The notes beneath the pieces were generated by a model that saw nothing but the letters and a program-made list of their open reading frames with translations, had not been told where the DNA came from and ran no database searches. The position numbers and the translations under genes are program-made. This document shows positions 34,893 to 44,971 of a stretch of DNA of 64,000 bases, piece after piece; position 1 is the first letter of the stretch; every line of letters starts with the position of its first letter. Source of the stretch: Oscillospiraceae bacterium (lineage in GTDB: Bacteria; Bacillota; Clostridia; Oscillospirales; Ruminococcaceae); contig JAGHIE010000001.1 of NCBI GenBank assembly GCA_017887325.1, positions 186,001-250,000 of the forward strand, given 5' to 3'.

Positions 34893-34908
34893 TGAGGAGG
34901 TTATTCGT

Positions 34909-35409
34909 TTGGCTAGAATTGAAGCAACAGGTTTAGAATTACAAGAAAAAGTTGTATCCATCAATCGTGTTTCTAAAACAGTAAAAGGTGGACGTATTTT
35001 TAAATTTGCAGCACTAGTAGTTGTTGGCGACGGCAACGGTATAGTAGGTTTCGGTATGGGTAAATCTGGAGAAGTTCCAGACGCTATCCGTAAAGGTATC
35101 GAAGATGCAAAGAAAAACTTAGTTAAAGTATCTTTAAAAGGCACATCTATTCCACATGAAATCATCGGTGAATTCAGCGCTGGTAGAGTATTATTAAAAC
35201 CAGCTCCAGAAGGTACTGGAGTTATCGCTGGTGGCCCAGTTCGTGCTGTAGTAGAAGCATGTGGTATTAAAGATATCCGTACAAAAGCGTTGCGTTCAAA
35301 CAATCCATGCAACGTTGTAAGAGCTACAATCAATGGTTTAGCTTCTCTTCGTACAGTAGAAGAAGTAGCTGCTATTCGTGGTAAAGCTCCAAAAGAAATT
35401 TTAGGTTAG
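34909..35409 (+). CDS. rpsE: Ribosomal protein S5
   Basis: A 166-residue S5 (uS5). I chose the TTG start at 34909 because it follows GAGGAGG by 7 nt and gives the usual [21 protein letters not shown]. An upstream in-frame ATG at 34861 lies inside rplR and would add 16 unrelated residues. The dsRNA-binding-like and core segments [20 protein letters not shown] and [25 protein letters not shown] are intact. It takes part in decoding fidelity. Confidence 0.96.
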   Translation: MARIEATGLELQEKVVSINRVSKTVKGGRIFKFAALVVVGDGNGIVGFGMGKSGEVPDAIRKGIEDAKKNLVKVSLKGTSIPHEIIGEFSAGRVLLKPAPEGTGVIAGGPVRAVVEACGIKDIRTKALRSNNPCNVVRATINGLASLRTVEEVAAIRGKAPKEILG

Positions 35410-35423
35410 GAGGCAGACTGATT

Positions 35424-35606
35424 ATGGCAAACACATTAGAAGTGAAATTAGTAAGAGGTCTTGCCGGTACAAGAAAAGACCAAATCGAAGTATTAAAATC
35501 ATTAGGTTTGAAAAAAACTAATGATGTAACTATACAACCTGATAACGCAGCAACAAGAGGTAAAATCTTTAAGGTTTCTCACCTAGTTGAGGTTACAGAA
35601 AGATAA
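35424..35606 (+). CDS. rpmD: Ribosomal protein L30
   Basis: A 60-residue L30 (uL30), [41 protein letters not shown], normal length. AGGAGGCAG lies upstream. It is present in the spc operon between rpsE and rplO as in most Firmicutes. Confidence 0.97.
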   Translation: MANTLEVKLVRGLAGTRKDQIEVLKSLGLKKTNDVTIQPDNAATRGKIFKVSHLVEVTER

Positions 35607-35626
35607 CACAAGGAGGTGCAAGTACG

Positions 35627-36070
35627 ATGAAACTGCACGAGTTATCACCAGCAGCTGGTTCAACAAGAGAAGTTAAACGTATCGGTCGTGGACACGGTTC
35701 TGGTAATGGTAAAACAGCAGGTAAAGGTCATAAAGGTCAAAAAGCTCGTTCAGGAGCTGCTATTCGTCCAGGTTTTGAAGGTGGACAAATGCCTTTACAA
35801 AGACGTATTCCTAAAAGAGGTTTCAATAACATTTTTGGAAAACATTTTGCTATTGTAAACGTTTCTGATTTAGAGGAAAAATTCGAAGCTGGAGCAGTTG
35901 TTGACACACAAGCAATTGTTGAAGCAGGATTAATAAAAAATACTGAAGATGGAATTAAAGTTCTTGGTAATGGAGAACTAACAAAAGCTCTAACTGTTAA
36001 AGTAAAAGCATTCTCTAAATCTGCTATTGAAAAAATTGAAAAAGCAGGTGGAAAGACCGAGGTGATCTAA
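35627..36070 (+). CDS. rplO: Ribosomal protein L15
   Basis: A 147-residue L15 (uL15), [43 protein letters not shown], the Gly-rich N-terminal extension that penetrates 23S rRNA, then a globular C-terminal domain. AAGGAGG precedes ATG. Its last codons (gaggtgatc) supply the ribosome binding site of secY. Confidence 0.98.
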   Translation: MKLHELSPAAGSTREVKRIGRGHGSGNGKTAGKGHKGQKARSGAAIRPGFEGGQMPLQRRIPKRGFNNIFGKHFAIVNVSDLEEKFEAGAVVDTQAIVEAGLIKNTEDGIKVLGNGELTKALTVKVKAFSKSAIEKIEKAGGKTEVI

Positions 36071-36071
36071 G

Positions 36072-37364
36072 GTGTTTGGAGTACTTCAAAATGCTTTAAA
36101 AACTCCTGATTTAAAAAGAAAAATATTGTACACAATATTTATTCTATTCATATTCAGACTCGGTAATGCAATTACAGTTCCATTTGTTGAAACAAGTGGT
36201 CTGTTAGCTCAAATGAAAGAATCTGGTAATTCATTCTTTAGTTATTGGAACATGATGAGTGGTGGTGCTTTTGATAAAGCTTCTATATTTGCTTTATCAA
36301 TCACTCCTTACATCAATGCTTCTATCATAATTCAGTTACTAACTGTTGCAATTCCTTCTTTAGAAAGACTTGCAAAAGAAGGTGCTGAAGGTAGAAAAAC
36401 ATTAAATAAGATTACAAGATGGACAACAGTTGTTATTGCAATTATTCAAGCGTTAGGTTATTTCTTCTTATTGAGAAATTACGATGCTTTATTATCTGAT
36501 TATCAAAAAGGTGCTATGCAATGGTTTGCAGCTATCGTTATTATAGTAACATTCACTGCTGGTGCTGCTTTGATTATGTGGTTAGGCGAACAAATAAATG
36601 ATAAAGGTATTGGTAACGGTATTTCAATCATCTTATTTGCTGGTATTATTGCTAGAGGTCCTGCTGCTATTAATATTTTAGTTGAAAACTGGAAACTTGG
36701 TGGTTTAAATTACCTATGGGTTCCACTAACAGTGATTGTATTTGCTTTTGTAATAGTATTTATTATTATAATGACAAATGCAGAACGCAGAATTCCAGTT
36801 CAATATGCAAAACGTGTTGTTGGAAGAAAAATGTATGGTGGTCAATCTAGCTTTATTCCTGTTAAAGTTAGTATGAGTGGTGTAATGCCAATTATCTTTG
36901 CTAGTGCATTCTTATCACTACCAAGTACAATTGCTTTATTCTACACACCAAAAAATGGTACATGGCAACATGCTGTATTAAGTGCTTTGTCTTCAACAGG
37001 TGTTGTATACGCTGTTTTATATTTTGTTCTTATTATTGCTTTTAACTATTTCTATATTGCAATTCAATACAATCCAGTTGAAATTGCAAATAATATAAAG
37101 AGTAACAACGGTGCAATTCCAGGTATTCGTCCTGGTAAACCAACAGTAGCATTTATTTCTAAAGTTATTTCTAAGATTACTTTAGTTGGAGCTATATTCC
37201 TAGGTATTATTGCTGTATTCCCAATTTTATTTACAGCTATAACAGGAATGAATGTTTCATTAGGTGGTACTTCCATTATAATCGTAGTTGGTGTTGCTTT
37301 AGACACAATGCGTCAAATGGAATCACAAATGACAATGCGTCATCATAAAGGATTCTTACAATAA
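36072..37364 (+). CDS. secY: Protein translocase channel subunit SecY
   Basis: A 430-residue SecY with ten hydrophobic segments. The start is GTG at 36072, two bases after the rplO stop, reading MFGVLQNALKTPDLKRKILYTIFILFIFRLGNAITVPFV. Conserved SecY loops are seen (TPYINASIIIQLL; ERRIPVQYAKRVVGRKMYGGQSSFIPVKVSMSGVMPIIFA; ending RHHKGFLQ). It forms the membrane pore with SecE/SecG and is coupled to the ribosomal operon. Confidence 0.98.
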   Translation: MFGVLQNALKTPDLKRKILYTIFILFIFRLGNAITVPFVETSGLLAQMKESGNSFFSYWNMMSGGAFDKASIFALSITPYINASIIIQLLTVAIPSLERLAKEGAEGRKTLNKITRWTTVVIAIIQALGYFFLLRNYDALLSDYQKGAMQWFAAIVIIVTFTAGAALIMWLGEQINDKGIGNGISIILFAGIIARGPAAINILVENWKLGGLNYLWVPLTVIVFAFVIVFIIIMTNAERRIPVQYAKRVVGRKMYGGQSSFIPVKVSMSGVMPIIFASAFLSLPSTIALFYTPKNGTWQHAVLSALSSTGVVYAVLYFVLIIAFNYFYIAIQYNPVEIANNIKSNNGAIPGIRPGKPTVAFISKVISKITLVGAIFLGIIAVFPILFTAITGMNVSLGGTSIIIVVGVALDTMRQMESQMTMRHHKGFLQ

Positions 37365-37382
37365 TTTTAAGGAGGTACATTT

Positions 37383-38015
37383 ATGAATCTTATTCTATTA
37401 GGTGCTCCAGGTGCAGGTAAAGGAACACAAGCTGAAGTAATTTGTGATCATTTAAATATACCTGCAATCTCTACTGGTAATATCATTAGAGAAGCTTTAA
37501 AAAATGGTACAGAGTTAGGTTTAAAAGCTAAATCCTATATGGATAGCGGTGCTCTTGTTCCTGATGAAGTTGTAATAGACATCATCAAAGAAAGATTAAG
37601 CAAAGACGATTGTCAAAATGGCTTTATTTTGGATGGTTTTCCAAGAACAGTTCCACAAGCAGAAGCTTTAGATGCTATGGGAGTTAAAATTGATAAAGTA
37701 ATTGATATCGAAGTTGCTGATGAAAAAATCATGAAAAGACTTTCTGGTCGTAGAGTATGTCAAGAATGTGGCGCTTCTTACCACATAGACTACAAACCTT
37801 CAAAAGTTGAAGGAAAATGTGATAAATGTAATGGGGAAACAGTTCTTCGTAAAGACGACCACCCAGATACAATCAAAGAAAGATTAGAAGTTTATCATGA
37901 ACAAACTGAACCATTGAAAGATTATTATGCAAAAACAGGTAAATTAACTATTGTTGAAGGCCAAGAAGAAGTTAAAGATACAACAGCTTTAACATTAAAA
38001 GCTTTGGAGGCATAA
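37383..38015 (+). CDS. adk: Adenylate kinase, zinc-lid form
   Basis: A 210-residue long-form adenylate kinase (ATP + AMP to 2 ADP). The P-loop is LGAPGAGKGTQAEVI (residues 5-19), the AMP-binding region FILDGFPRTVPQAEAL, and the lid has CQECGASYHIDYKPSKVEGKCDKC (near residues 128-151), so four cysteines for zinc. AAGGAGG precedes ATG. It is the usual neighbour of secY and map. Confidence 0.98.
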   Translation: MNLILLGAPGAGKGTQAEVICDHLNIPAISTGNIIREALKNGTELGLKAKSYMDSGALVPDEVVIDIIKERLSKDDCQNGFILDGFPRTVPQAEALDAMGVKIDKVIDIEVADEKIMKRLSGRRVCQECGASYHIDYKPSKVEGKCDKCNGETVLRKDDHPDTIKERLEVYHEQTEPLKDYYAKTGKLTIVEGQEEVKDTTALTLKALEA

Positions 38016-38016
38016 T

Positions 38017-38766
38017 ATGATTTCTTTGAAAAATTCAAGTGAAATTAAAAAAATGAGTGAAGCCTGTAAAATTTCTGCACAAGCTTTAAAAGTTGCAAAA
38101 GATTTTATTAAGCCAGGTGTATCTACTAAAGAAATTGATGAGGTTATTAGAAAATTCATTATTTCTACAGGTGCAAAACCTAATTTCTTAGGTTTATATG
38201 GCTTTCCAGGCAGTGCTTGTATTTCAGTAAACAACACAGTGATTCATGGTATCCCATCTAAAGAAATAATTCTTAAAGATGGAGATATCGTAAGTATTGA
38301 CACTGGTGCTATGATAAATGGTTTTAATGGTGATAATGCTTACACTTTTGCTGTTGGAGAAATATCTGACGAAGCAAAACAATTACTAAGAGTCACTGAA
38401 GAGTGTTTATATAGAGCGATTGAACAAGCGAAGGTTGGAAATCGAATGGGGGATATCGCTTATGCCTGTCAATCACATGCTGAAAGCTACGGTTATGGAG
38501 TAGTTAAAAAGTATGTAGGACATGGTATAGGAAGAAAACTTCATGAAGACCCTGAGGTTCCTAATTTTGGAACACCAGGCCGAGGAGTTCGATTAGCGGC
38601 TGGGATGACATTAGCGATTGAACCTATGATTAATATCAAAGGTGAAGAAGTTAAAACGTTGTCTGATGGTTGGACTGTTGTAACGGCATCTGGTAGCTTA
38701 TCTGCTCACTTTGAACACACCATTTTGATAACTGAAGATGGTCCGAAAATTCTTACAAAAGCGTAG
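38017..38766 (+). CDS. map: Methionine aminopeptidase, type I
   Basis: A 249-residue type I enzyme that removes the initiator Met. Metal ligands of the pita-bread fold are visible: HGIP (His about 77), VSIDTGAMINGFNGDNAYTF (Asp pair), GHGIGRKLHEDPEVPNF and ITLAIEPM-like (MTLAIEPM) and a final SAHFEHTILITE. It starts one base after adk with GGAGG inside the adk end. Confidence 0.98.
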   Translation: MISLKNSSEIKKMSEACKISAQALKVAKDFIKPGVSTKEIDEVIRKFIISTGAKPNFLGLYGFPGSACISVNNTVIHGIPSKEIILKDGDIVSIDTGAMINGFNGDNAYTFAVGEISDEAKQLLRVTEECLYRAIEQAKVGNRMGDIAYACQSHAESYGYGVVKKYVGHGIGRKLHEDPEVPNFGTPGRGVRLAAGMTLAIEPMINIKGEEVKTLSDGWTVVTASGSLSAHFEHTILITEDGPKILTKA

Positions 38767-38775
38767 GAGGTTCAA

Positions 38776-39030
38776 ATGGAGCTAGGTTCTGTCGTAAGAT
38801 CTAAAGTAGGTCACGATAGTGGTAGTTTTTACGTAATTGTAAAAATTGACGAAAGAGGATTTTATATTGCTGATGGTAGAAGAAGAAAACTTTCAAAACC
38901 AAAAGTAAAAAATATAAAACACCTTGCAAAAACTAATACTATTGTTGATTTAAATGAGATTAATACTGATAAAAAACTAAGGCGAGTATTATGGGAATTC
39001 AATTTTCCTCATAGTCCCGTCGCCGAATAG
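38776..39030 (+). CDS. Small KOW-domain RNA-binding protein (L14e-like)
   Basis: An 84-residue protein with an N-terminal KOW-like motif ([26 protein letters not shown]) and the basic segment [20 protein letters not shown]. Such KOW-domain proteins sit between map and infA in many Clostridia and resemble archaeal/eukaryotic L14e, but their role is not established. AGGAGG precedes ATG; it ends 13 nt before infA. Confidence 0.85.
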   Translation: MELGSVVRSKVGHDSGSFYVIVKIDERGFYIADGRRRKLSKPKVKNIKHLAKTNTIVDLNEINTDKKLRRVLWEFNFPHSPVAE

Positions 39031-39043
39031 GGAGGTTTTTTGC

Positions 39044-39262
39044 TTGTCAAAAGAAGACGTAATTGAAATAGAAGGTACAGTTGTTGATACTTTACCAAAT
39101 GCTCAGTTCAAAGTAGAACTTCCAAATGGTCATACTATTTTGGCTCATATTTCAGGCAAGCTACGAATGAATTTCATCCGTATTCTGCCCGGAGATAAGG
39201 TGACGGTAGAAATGTCGCCATATGATTTAACAAAAGGACGCATTACATGGCGTTCAAAATAG
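39044..39262 (+). CDS. infA: Translation initiation factor IF-1
   Basis: A 72-residue IF-1 with an OB fold: [51 protein letters not shown], ending [12 protein letters not shown]. The start is TTG at 39044, supported by GGGAGG about 8 nt before it and by family length. It blocks the ribosomal A site during initiation. Confidence 0.97.
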   Translation: MSKEDVIEIEGTVVDTLPNAQFKVELPNGHTILAHISGKLRMNFIRILPGDKVTVEMSPYDLTKGRITWRSK

Positions 39263-39384
39263 TGGTAATCCACTGCTCATAAATTAAAAAATTCACATTA
39301 ATATTTTGTGTAAATAACAAAATTAATAAAATAAGGTCGTAGGCGTGTTGTTTATAACAATTCGACTCGCTACTAAGGGGGTAA

Positions 39385-39504
<120 letters not shown>

Positions 39505-39605
39505 TAGTAAACCTTAATGTGGTTCATACATCTATTACAAAAACACAGACAAACGCTTGTGGCAAAATAGCCCTAGTGTAACACTGTTATTGGAGGTGCA
39601 ACTTT

Positions 39606-39974
39606 ATGGCTCGTATAGCTGGTGTTGACTTACCTAGAGAAAAAAGAATCGAAGTTGGTTTAACTTACATCTATGGTATTGGTCAAAAAGCTGCTGATGA
39701 TATTCTTGCTGCTACTGGTGTAAACCCAGATACAAGAGTTAAAGATATCACAGAAGATGATTTAGCTAAATTACGTGAATATATTGATAAAAATTACGAA
39801 GTTGAGGGTGACCTTCGTAGAAGTACAGCTCTTAACATCAAAAGATTGATTGAAATTGGATGCTACCGTGGTGTTCGTCATAGAAAAGGTTTACCTGTAA
39901 GAGGTCAACGTACAAAGACTAATGCTCGTACAAGAAAAGGTCCAAAGAAAACAATCGCTAACAAGAAAAAGTAG
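39606..39974 (+). CDS. rpsM: Ribosomal protein S13
   Basis: A 122-residue S13 (uS13), [34 protein letters not shown], with the C-terminal basic tail [29 protein letters not shown]. It contacts the P-site tRNA and forms an inter-subunit bridge. GGAGGTGC lies upstream. A 101-nt spacer after rpmJ may carry a promoter. Confidence 0.98.
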   Translation: MARIAGVDLPREKRIEVGLTYIYGIGQKAADDILAATGVNPDTRVKDITEDDLAKLREYIDKNYEVEGDLRRSTALNIKRLIEIGCYRGVRHRKGLPVRGQRTKTNARTRKGPKKTIANKKK

Positions 39975-39989
39975 GAGGGATTCTGAGAG

Positions 39990-40388
39990 ATGGCAAAGCA
40001 ACCTGCTAAAAAACAAATCCGCAGACGCCGCGAACGCAAAAACATCGAACGTGGTGCTGTTCACATTCAGTCTACCTTTAACAATACAATTGTAACTATT
40101 ACTGATACACACGGTAATGCTCTATCTTGGGCAAGTGCTGGTGAAATGGGCTTCAGAGGCTCTAAAAAATCTACTCCATTTGCTGCACAAACAGCTGCTG
40201 AAAAAGCTGCTAAAGCTGCTATGGAACACGGTTTAAAAACAGTAGAAGTTTTCGTAAAAGGTCCAGGCTCAGGACGTGAAGCTGCAATCCGTGCATTGCA
40301 AGGTGTAGGTTTGGAAGTATCTATGATTAAAGACGTTACTCCAATCCCTCACAATGGTTGTCGTCCACCAAAAAGACGTCGTGTATAA
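39990..40388 (+). CDS. rpsK: Ribosomal protein S11
   Basis: A 132-residue S11 (uS11), [47 protein letters not shown], ending [18 protein letters not shown] as conserved. It lies on the 30S platform. AGGAGGG is about 14 nt before ATG. It contains the motif ACCTGCTA, a chance copy of the 8-mer abundant in the second mobile element. Confidence 0.98.
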   Translation: MAKQPAKKQIRRRRERKNIERGAVHIQSTFNNTIVTITDTHGNALSWASAGEMGFRGSKKSTPFAAQTAAEKAAKAAMEHGLKTVEVFVKGPGSGREAAIRALQGVGLEVSMIKDVTPIPHNGCRPPKRRRV

Positions 40389-40411
40389 TATTTATCAGGA
40401 GGTGTACCAAA

Positions 40412-41038
40412 ATGGCTAGATATACTGGTGCGGTATGTAGAATGTGTCGCCGTGAGGGACAAAAATTATTCCTTAAAGGTGAAAGATGTTATTCTGATAA
40501 ATGTTCTTTTACAAGTAGAGGATATGCTCCAGGTCAACATGGACAAAACCGCAAAAAAGTTTCTGAATATGGAATGCAATTAAGAGAAAAACAAAAAGTT
40601 AGACGCTACTATGGCGTTTTAGAAGGCCAATTCGCTAAATATTTCGAAATGGCTGAACGTAAAGCTGGTATGACAGGTCCTAACTTATTATCTATCTGTG
40701 AATCTCGTTTAGATAACGTTGTTTATAGATTAGGATTTGCTAGTTCAAGAGCTGAAGCTCGTCAATTAGTAGTACATGGCCACTTTACAATCAATGGTAA
40801 GAGAGTAGATATTCCTTCTTACCTAACAAAAGAAGGCGAAGTTATCGCAGTTTGTGAAAAAAGTCGTACTTCTGACAAATTTAAAGCTGTTATCGAAGCA
40901 AATGGTTCTCGCCCAGTTCCAATGTGGCTAGAAGCAGATAAAGATAAATTAGAAGGTAAAATTACTCGTAAAGCTAATCGTGATGACATAGATTACGATG
41001 TACAAGAAAACCTAATCGTTGAGTTCTATTCTAAATAA
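40412..41038 (+). CDS. rpsD: Ribosomal protein S4, zinc form
   Basis: A 208-residue S4 (uS4). ATG 40412 follows AGGAGGTG by 7 nt and gives [31 protein letters not shown]; an upstream in-frame start inside rpsK was rejected. Cys9, Cys12, Cys26 and Cys31 give a zinc knuckle. The S4 RNA-binding domain has [40 protein letters not shown] primary assembly protein and in many bacteria a repressor of the alpha operon. Confidence 0.97.
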   Translation: MARYTGAVCRMCRREGQKLFLKGERCYSDKCSFTSRGYAPGQHGQNRKKVSEYGMQLREKQKVRRYYGVLEGQFAKYFEMAERKAGMTGPNLLSICESRLDNVVYRLGFASSRAEARQLVVHGHFTINGKRVDIPSYLTKEGEVIAVCEKSRTSDKFKAVIEANGSRPVPMWLEADKDKLEGKITRKANRDDIDYDVQENLIVEFYSK

Positions 41039-41139
41039 TGGGTAAAACCCTTATTTAGATGGTGTTCAATCTTTACAATCGCCATGGGAACAAAGAAACA
41101 ATTTGCAGAATTATTTTTGCAATTTAGGAGGGTTTATAA

Positions 41140-42090
41140 ATGATAGAAATCGAAAAGCCAAGAATTGAGACTTCTGAAATGACACCAGACGGTACGTATG
41201 GCAAATTCATTTTAGGTCCACTTGAACGAGGCTATGGTACAACTTTAGGCAACAGCCTAAGACGCGTACTGCTCTCCTCTTTGCCGGGTGTTGCTGTTTC
41301 ATCAATCAAAATTGATGGCGTACAGCATGAGTTCTCTACAATTCCCGGAGTTAAAGAAGATGTAACCGAGATTGTACTAAACATTAAAGGATTAACTGCT
41401 AAGATTCATGGCGAATCACCAAAAACTGTTTATATAGAAGCAGAAGGTGAAGGCGTTGTGACTGCTGGTGATATTAAAGCAGATTCTGAGATTGAAATCT
41501 TAAATCCAGATATGCACATTGCAACTTTAGACCAAGGTGCAAAATTATACATGGAAATAGTTATTGATAAAGGTAGAGGATATGTTCCAGCTGAAAGAAA
41601 TAAGCAAAATATCCAAAACGTTATAGGAGCTATTCCAGTAGATAGTATCTTTACACCAGTAATGAAAGTTAATTACACTGTTGAGAACGCTCGTGTTGGA
41701 CAAATTACCGACTATGATAAGTTGAGTTTAGAGGTATGGACTGACGGTACTATTACTGTTAAGGAAGCTGTATCTTTAGCAGCCAAGATTCTGAATGAGC
41801 ATCTTAACTTATTTGTAGATCTATCTGAAGAAGCTGTTAATGCTGAAATCATGGTAGAAAAGGACGATAAAGGTAACGAAAAAGTCCTCGAGATGACTAT
41901 TGAGGAGCTTGACTTATCTGTACGTTCATTTAACTGCTTGAAACGTGCAGGCATCAATACAGTGGGCGATTTGATAAACAAATCAGAAGACGATATGATG
42001 AAAGTTAGAAATTTAGGTAAAAAATCTTTAGAAGAAGTTATTCATAAACTAAATTCTTTAGGTTTTAACTTAAATCCAGAAGAAGAATAA
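41140..42090 (+). CDS. rpoA: RNA polymerase alpha subunit
   Basis: A 316-residue alpha subunit. The N-terminal dimerisation domain has [23 protein letters not shown] (about residues 31-53); the C-terminal domain, which binds UP elements and activators, has [41 protein letters not shown]. Length is normal. AGGAGGG is 7 nt before ATG. A 101-nt spacer separates it from rpsD. Confidence 0.98.
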   Translation: MIEIEKPRIETSEMTPDGTYGKFILGPLERGYGTTLGNSLRRVLLSSLPGVAVSSIKIDGVQHEFSTIPGVKEDVTEIVLNIKGLTAKIHGESPKTVYIEAEGEGVVTAGDIKADSEIEILNPDMHIATLDQGAKLYMEIVIDKGRGYVPAERNKQNIQNVIGAIPVDSIFTPVMKVNYTVENARVGQITDYDKLSLEVWTDGTITVKEAVSLAAKILNEHLNLFVDLSEEAVNAEIMVEKDDKGNEKVLEMTIEELDLSVRSFNCLKRAGINTVGDLINKSEDDMMKVRNLGKKSLEEVIHKLNSLGFNLNPEEE

Positions 42091-42151
42091 TTTTTATTAG
42101 TTTTCTAAATTTTACAAATCAAACACAAACCAGTAAGGAGTGAATTTCTAA

Positions 42152-42493
42152 ATGGCAGGAAGCAGAAAACTTGGAAGAGCCTCTGACCACAGAAAAGCTA
42201 TGCTTAGAGCTATGGTTACTTTTTTACTAGAAAATGGTAAAATCGAAACAACAGTTACAAGAGCTAAAGAGGTTCGTGCTATGACCGAGAAAATGATTAC
42301 TCTCGGCAAAACTAACAATCTCCACTCCAAGCGTCAAGCATTAGCATATATCACAAAAGAAGAAGTGGTTAAAAAATTATTCGATGAAATTTCACCTAAA
42401 TATGCAGAATCTAAAGGTGGCTATACTCGTATAATCAAAATTGGACCACGTCGTGGTGACGCTGCAGAGATGGCTATTATTGAATTAGTTTAA
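42152..42493 (+). CDS. rplQ: Ribosomal protein L17
   Basis: A 113-residue L17 (bL17), [42 protein letters not shown], ending [31 protein letters not shown] precedes ATG. It ends the ribosomal cluster and is followed 12 nt later by a strong terminator. Confidence 0.98.
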   Translation: MAGSRKLGRASDHRKAMLRAMVTFLLENGKIETTVTRAKEVRAMTEKMITLGKTNNLHSKRQALAYITKEEVVKKLFDEISPKYAESKGGYTRIIKIGPRRGDAAEMAIIELV

Positions 42494-42505
42494 TTTGATA
42501 TAGAT

Positions 42506-42538
42506 AAAGATGGTAAGTGAAACTTACCATCTTTTTTT
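42506..42538 (+). terminator. Terminator of the ribosomal cluster
   Basis: Perfect 13-bp arms AAAGATGGTAAGT (42506-42518) and ACTTACCATCTTT (42522-42534), 3-nt loop, then a T run. Confidence 0.95.
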
Positions 42539-42938
42539 GTGTCTATTTTATTATTGTATTTTAATAGGAATATATTAAATACACTTAACATAAAATATAA
42601 ATATATGAAAGTTTAGGAAATAAAAATTGCTTGAATTTTAATTTTTAAACAGTTTCAACATAGTTTTCAACAATATTTCAAAATTACACTCAAAAAATGT
42701 AGATTTTTATCAATATACTCTTTGTAATAATAATAACTAACATAAAAATGTTGAAAACTTGTCAAATTAGTTGAAAACAACCTAGTGTTTATGGGAAATA
42801 ATTTTTAACAATAAAATGTTGATAATATGTTATAAAATTTTAATTACTTTTAGTATAATAAAAAGTGAATAAAAATAAAAAAATATTATATTTAACTTGA
42901 ATTTTTATAACACAAATAGTATAGTTATTAAGGGAAAT
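42539..42938. other. AT-rich intergenic region with GTTGAAAAC-type repeats
   Basis: About 400 bases without a plausible gene. The word GTTGAAAAC or its complement GTTTTCAAC recurs: 42663-42671, 42750-42758, 42770-42778, with looser copies at 42652 and 42957. The two complete direct copies are 20 nt apart. No known function can be given. Confidence 0.5.
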
Positions 42939-42977
42939 AAAAAACAACACAAATATTGTTGAAAATATCTGTGTTGA
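42939..42977 (-). terminator. Terminator of the SLOG-family gene
   Basis: Arms 42945-42957 and 42964-42976 pair over 13 bp with one G-U pair; on the minus strand a TTTTTT run follows (plus-strand A run 42939-42944). It is 11 nt after the gene stop. Confidence 0.8.
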
Positions 42978-42987
42978 TAAAAACGAA

Positions 42988-43536
42988 TTATTTAGGAGAT
43001 ATTATTTCAATTGGAAGATTATTGTCAGAAGTATGTACTATTATGACTTCAATGTTTTTCTTTAAAGCATATTGAATAGTTTTACCTGTACCACTGTTAT
43101 AATCACCATTGAATACAGCTATTAATCTAGATGAGTTGTCTACTAAGTATTTATTTCTTTGTTGATAGCAACCTCTAGTGTAGTGTTGATTTAATACGGT
43201 ATTAGTGTCAGAATTAACAAGTACTTTCATAAACTTATTTTTCCAATATGTGTTATATTTGCTGTTGCATTGGTTAGCAAAAGGATAAACAGCATGATGT
43301 TTAATTTTATCATTACTCTGTTTAAATTCAAGGAAAAGTTCAGAAGCTATAAGATCTACTCCTCTAGCCATTCCACTATAAAAATCTGTAAAGTCTTCAT
43401 TAATACAATCAAGAATAAGTTCGTATAAACAGTCTGATAGTTTTTGAAGTTGTTCTTCTTTATTTATAGAGTCTTTAAAAAGTTTATCCGGACGATGTCC
43501 AGAAAAGCAGACACTATGACAAATATGTTTATCCAA
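42988..43536 (-). CDS. SLOG-family (DUF1273/YpsA-like) nucleotide-binding protein
   Basis: A 182-residue protein beginning MDKHICHSVCFSGHRPDKL. The SGHRP motif, FYSGMARGVDLIASELFLEF and the C-terminal GDYNSGTGKTIQYALKKNIEVIIVH correspond to SLOG proteins such as YpsA/DprA relatives that bind nucleotide-derived ligands. Start is TTG at 43536 with AAAGGAGG 9 nt before it; no better start is available. It diverges from alr with a 57-nt spacer and has its own terminator. Cellular role unknown. Confidence 0.75.
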   Translation of the reverse strand: MDKHICHSVCFSGHRPDKLFKDSINKEEQLQKLSDCLYELILDCINEDFTDFYSGMARGVDLIASELFLEFKQSNDKIKHHAVYPFANQCNSKYNTYWKNKFMKVLVNSDTNTVLNQHYTRGCYQQRNKYLVDNSSRLIAVFNGDYNSGTGKTIQYALKKNIEVIIVHTSDNNLPIEIISPK

Positions 43537-43593
43537 AAATATTATCCTCCTTTATAATACACACCAATTTTTAAGAAAAGAGAATGATAACTT

Positions 43594-44763
43594 ATGAATT
43601 ATTTAAAGCGTACTTGGTGCGATATAGATTTAAACTGTTTAAAGTATAACATAGAACAAATTAAAAGTATAGCAAAAAAAGAATTGTTTGCAGTAGTCAA
43701 AGCTAATGCTTATGGACATGGTGATGAATTTGTTAGTAAAACATTGCATGATTGTGGAATAAAATATTTTGCTGTATCAAACTACAATGAAGCAAGAAAT
43801 TTGAGAAGCTTCGGAATTACAGGAGAAATATTAATATTGGGACATACTCCATGTGAATATGTTAATGATATGATAAAATACGATATATCTCAAACTGTTT
43901 ATGATATAGATTATGCTAAAAGTTTAAATTCACACATAAAAGAAGGTAAGCTAAAAGTACATATTAAGATTGATACAGGTATGTGTAGAATAGGATTTTT
44001 GCAAAATGAAGTTCATGATGCGTATAATGAAATAAAACAGCTCTATACTATGGATAAATTTGATATTCAAGGTATATTTACTCATTTTTCTTGTGCTGAT
44101 AGCTATAATGAACAAGACGAGGAGTTTACAAAAAGACAAATAAATAGATTTGATAAAGTATTAAAAGATTTAGAAGATAATAATATAAAAATTCCTATAG
44201 TACATACTCAAAATAGCGCAGGTATAATAAACTATGACTGTTCTGGAAAATATACACATGCAAGAGCAGGTGTAGCTATGTATGGATTAAAGCCAAGTGA
44301 TGATATAAATCCTGATATAAAACTTAAACCTATTTTATCAATAAAGACAACTGTTGCTATGGTTAAAGAAATTGACGAGAACAGTGAAGTTTGTTATGGC
44401 AGAACTTTTAAGGCTAATGAAAAAATGAAAGTAGCAACATTAACAATAGGATATGCAGATGGATATTGTAGAGCTTTTTCTAATAGAGCAGATGTTCTTA
44501 TTAATGGAAAGAGATGCAGAGTATTAGGAAGAGTTTGCATGGACCAAACAGTAGTTGATGTTACAGGATTAGATGTAAATATAGGAGATACTGCTGTAGT
44601 GGTTGGTAAAAGTTTAGATGAAGAAATAACAATGGATGAATTAGCATTGTTAGATAACACTATCAACTATGAATTAGTATGTGGTATAAGCTGTAGAGTG
44701 CCTAGAGTTTATTATTTAGATGATAATATTATTGGGGTTGTAGATGATAGTATAAAATACTAA
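43594..44763 (+). CDS. alr: Alanine racemase
   Basis: A 389-residue PLP enzyme that makes D-alanine for peptidoglycan. The PLP-binding lysine is in FAVVKANAYGHGDEFV (about residues 30-45), and the second catalytic residue, Tyr, in EVCYGRTFKANE (about 267). GRVCMDQTVVDVT is the conserved late motif. Length is normal. The ribosome binding site is weak (AAGAAAAGAG). It is monocistronic, ending in a strong terminator. Confidence 0.97.
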   Translation: MNYLKRTWCDIDLNCLKYNIEQIKSIAKKELFAVVKANAYGHGDEFVSKTLHDCGIKYFAVSNYNEARNLRSFGITGEILILGHTPCEYVNDMIKYDISQTVYDIDYAKSLNSHIKEGKLKVHIKIDTGMCRIGFLQNEVHDAYNEIKQLYTMDKFDIQGIFTHFSCADSYNEQDEEFTKRQINRFDKVLKDLEDNNIKIPIVHTQNSAGIINYDCSGKYTHARAGVAMYGLKPSDDINPDIKLKPILSIKTTVAMVKEIDENSEVCYGRTFKANEKMKVATLTIGYADGYCRAFSNRADVLINGKRCRVLGRVCMDQTVVDVTGLDVNIGDTAVVVGKSLDEEITMDELALLDNTINYELVCGISCRVPRVYYLDDNIIGVVDDSIKY

Positions 44764-44775
44764 AATATAATTTAA

Positions 44776-44808
44776 CAACTGTACTTTGTATAGGTACAGT
44801 TGTTTTTG
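44776..44808 (+). terminator. Terminator of alr
   Basis: Perfect 9-bp arms CAACTGTAC and GTACAGTTG with a 9-nt loop, followed by TTTTT. Confidence 0.9.
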
Positions 44809-44971
44809 TATATTTTATCACTATAAAGTGATAAAATATCTACCTTCCTTGTAGAAATAATAGATATAAGAAAAAATAGTATATATTTTCTTGATAATTT
44901 GTTCAAAAACTGATAAAATAAAAGGAAAAATCACATAAAATGTGTACTTATAAAAGGAGGGTGGCATATTT

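Noticed and set aside
34861..34908. ATG start for rpsE inside rplR
   Set aside because: It adds 16 residues foreign to S5; the TTG start has a perfect ribosome binding site.
40358..40411. Longer start for rpsD within rpsK
   Set aside because: Not conserved in S4; ATG 40412 has AGGAGGTG at the right distance.
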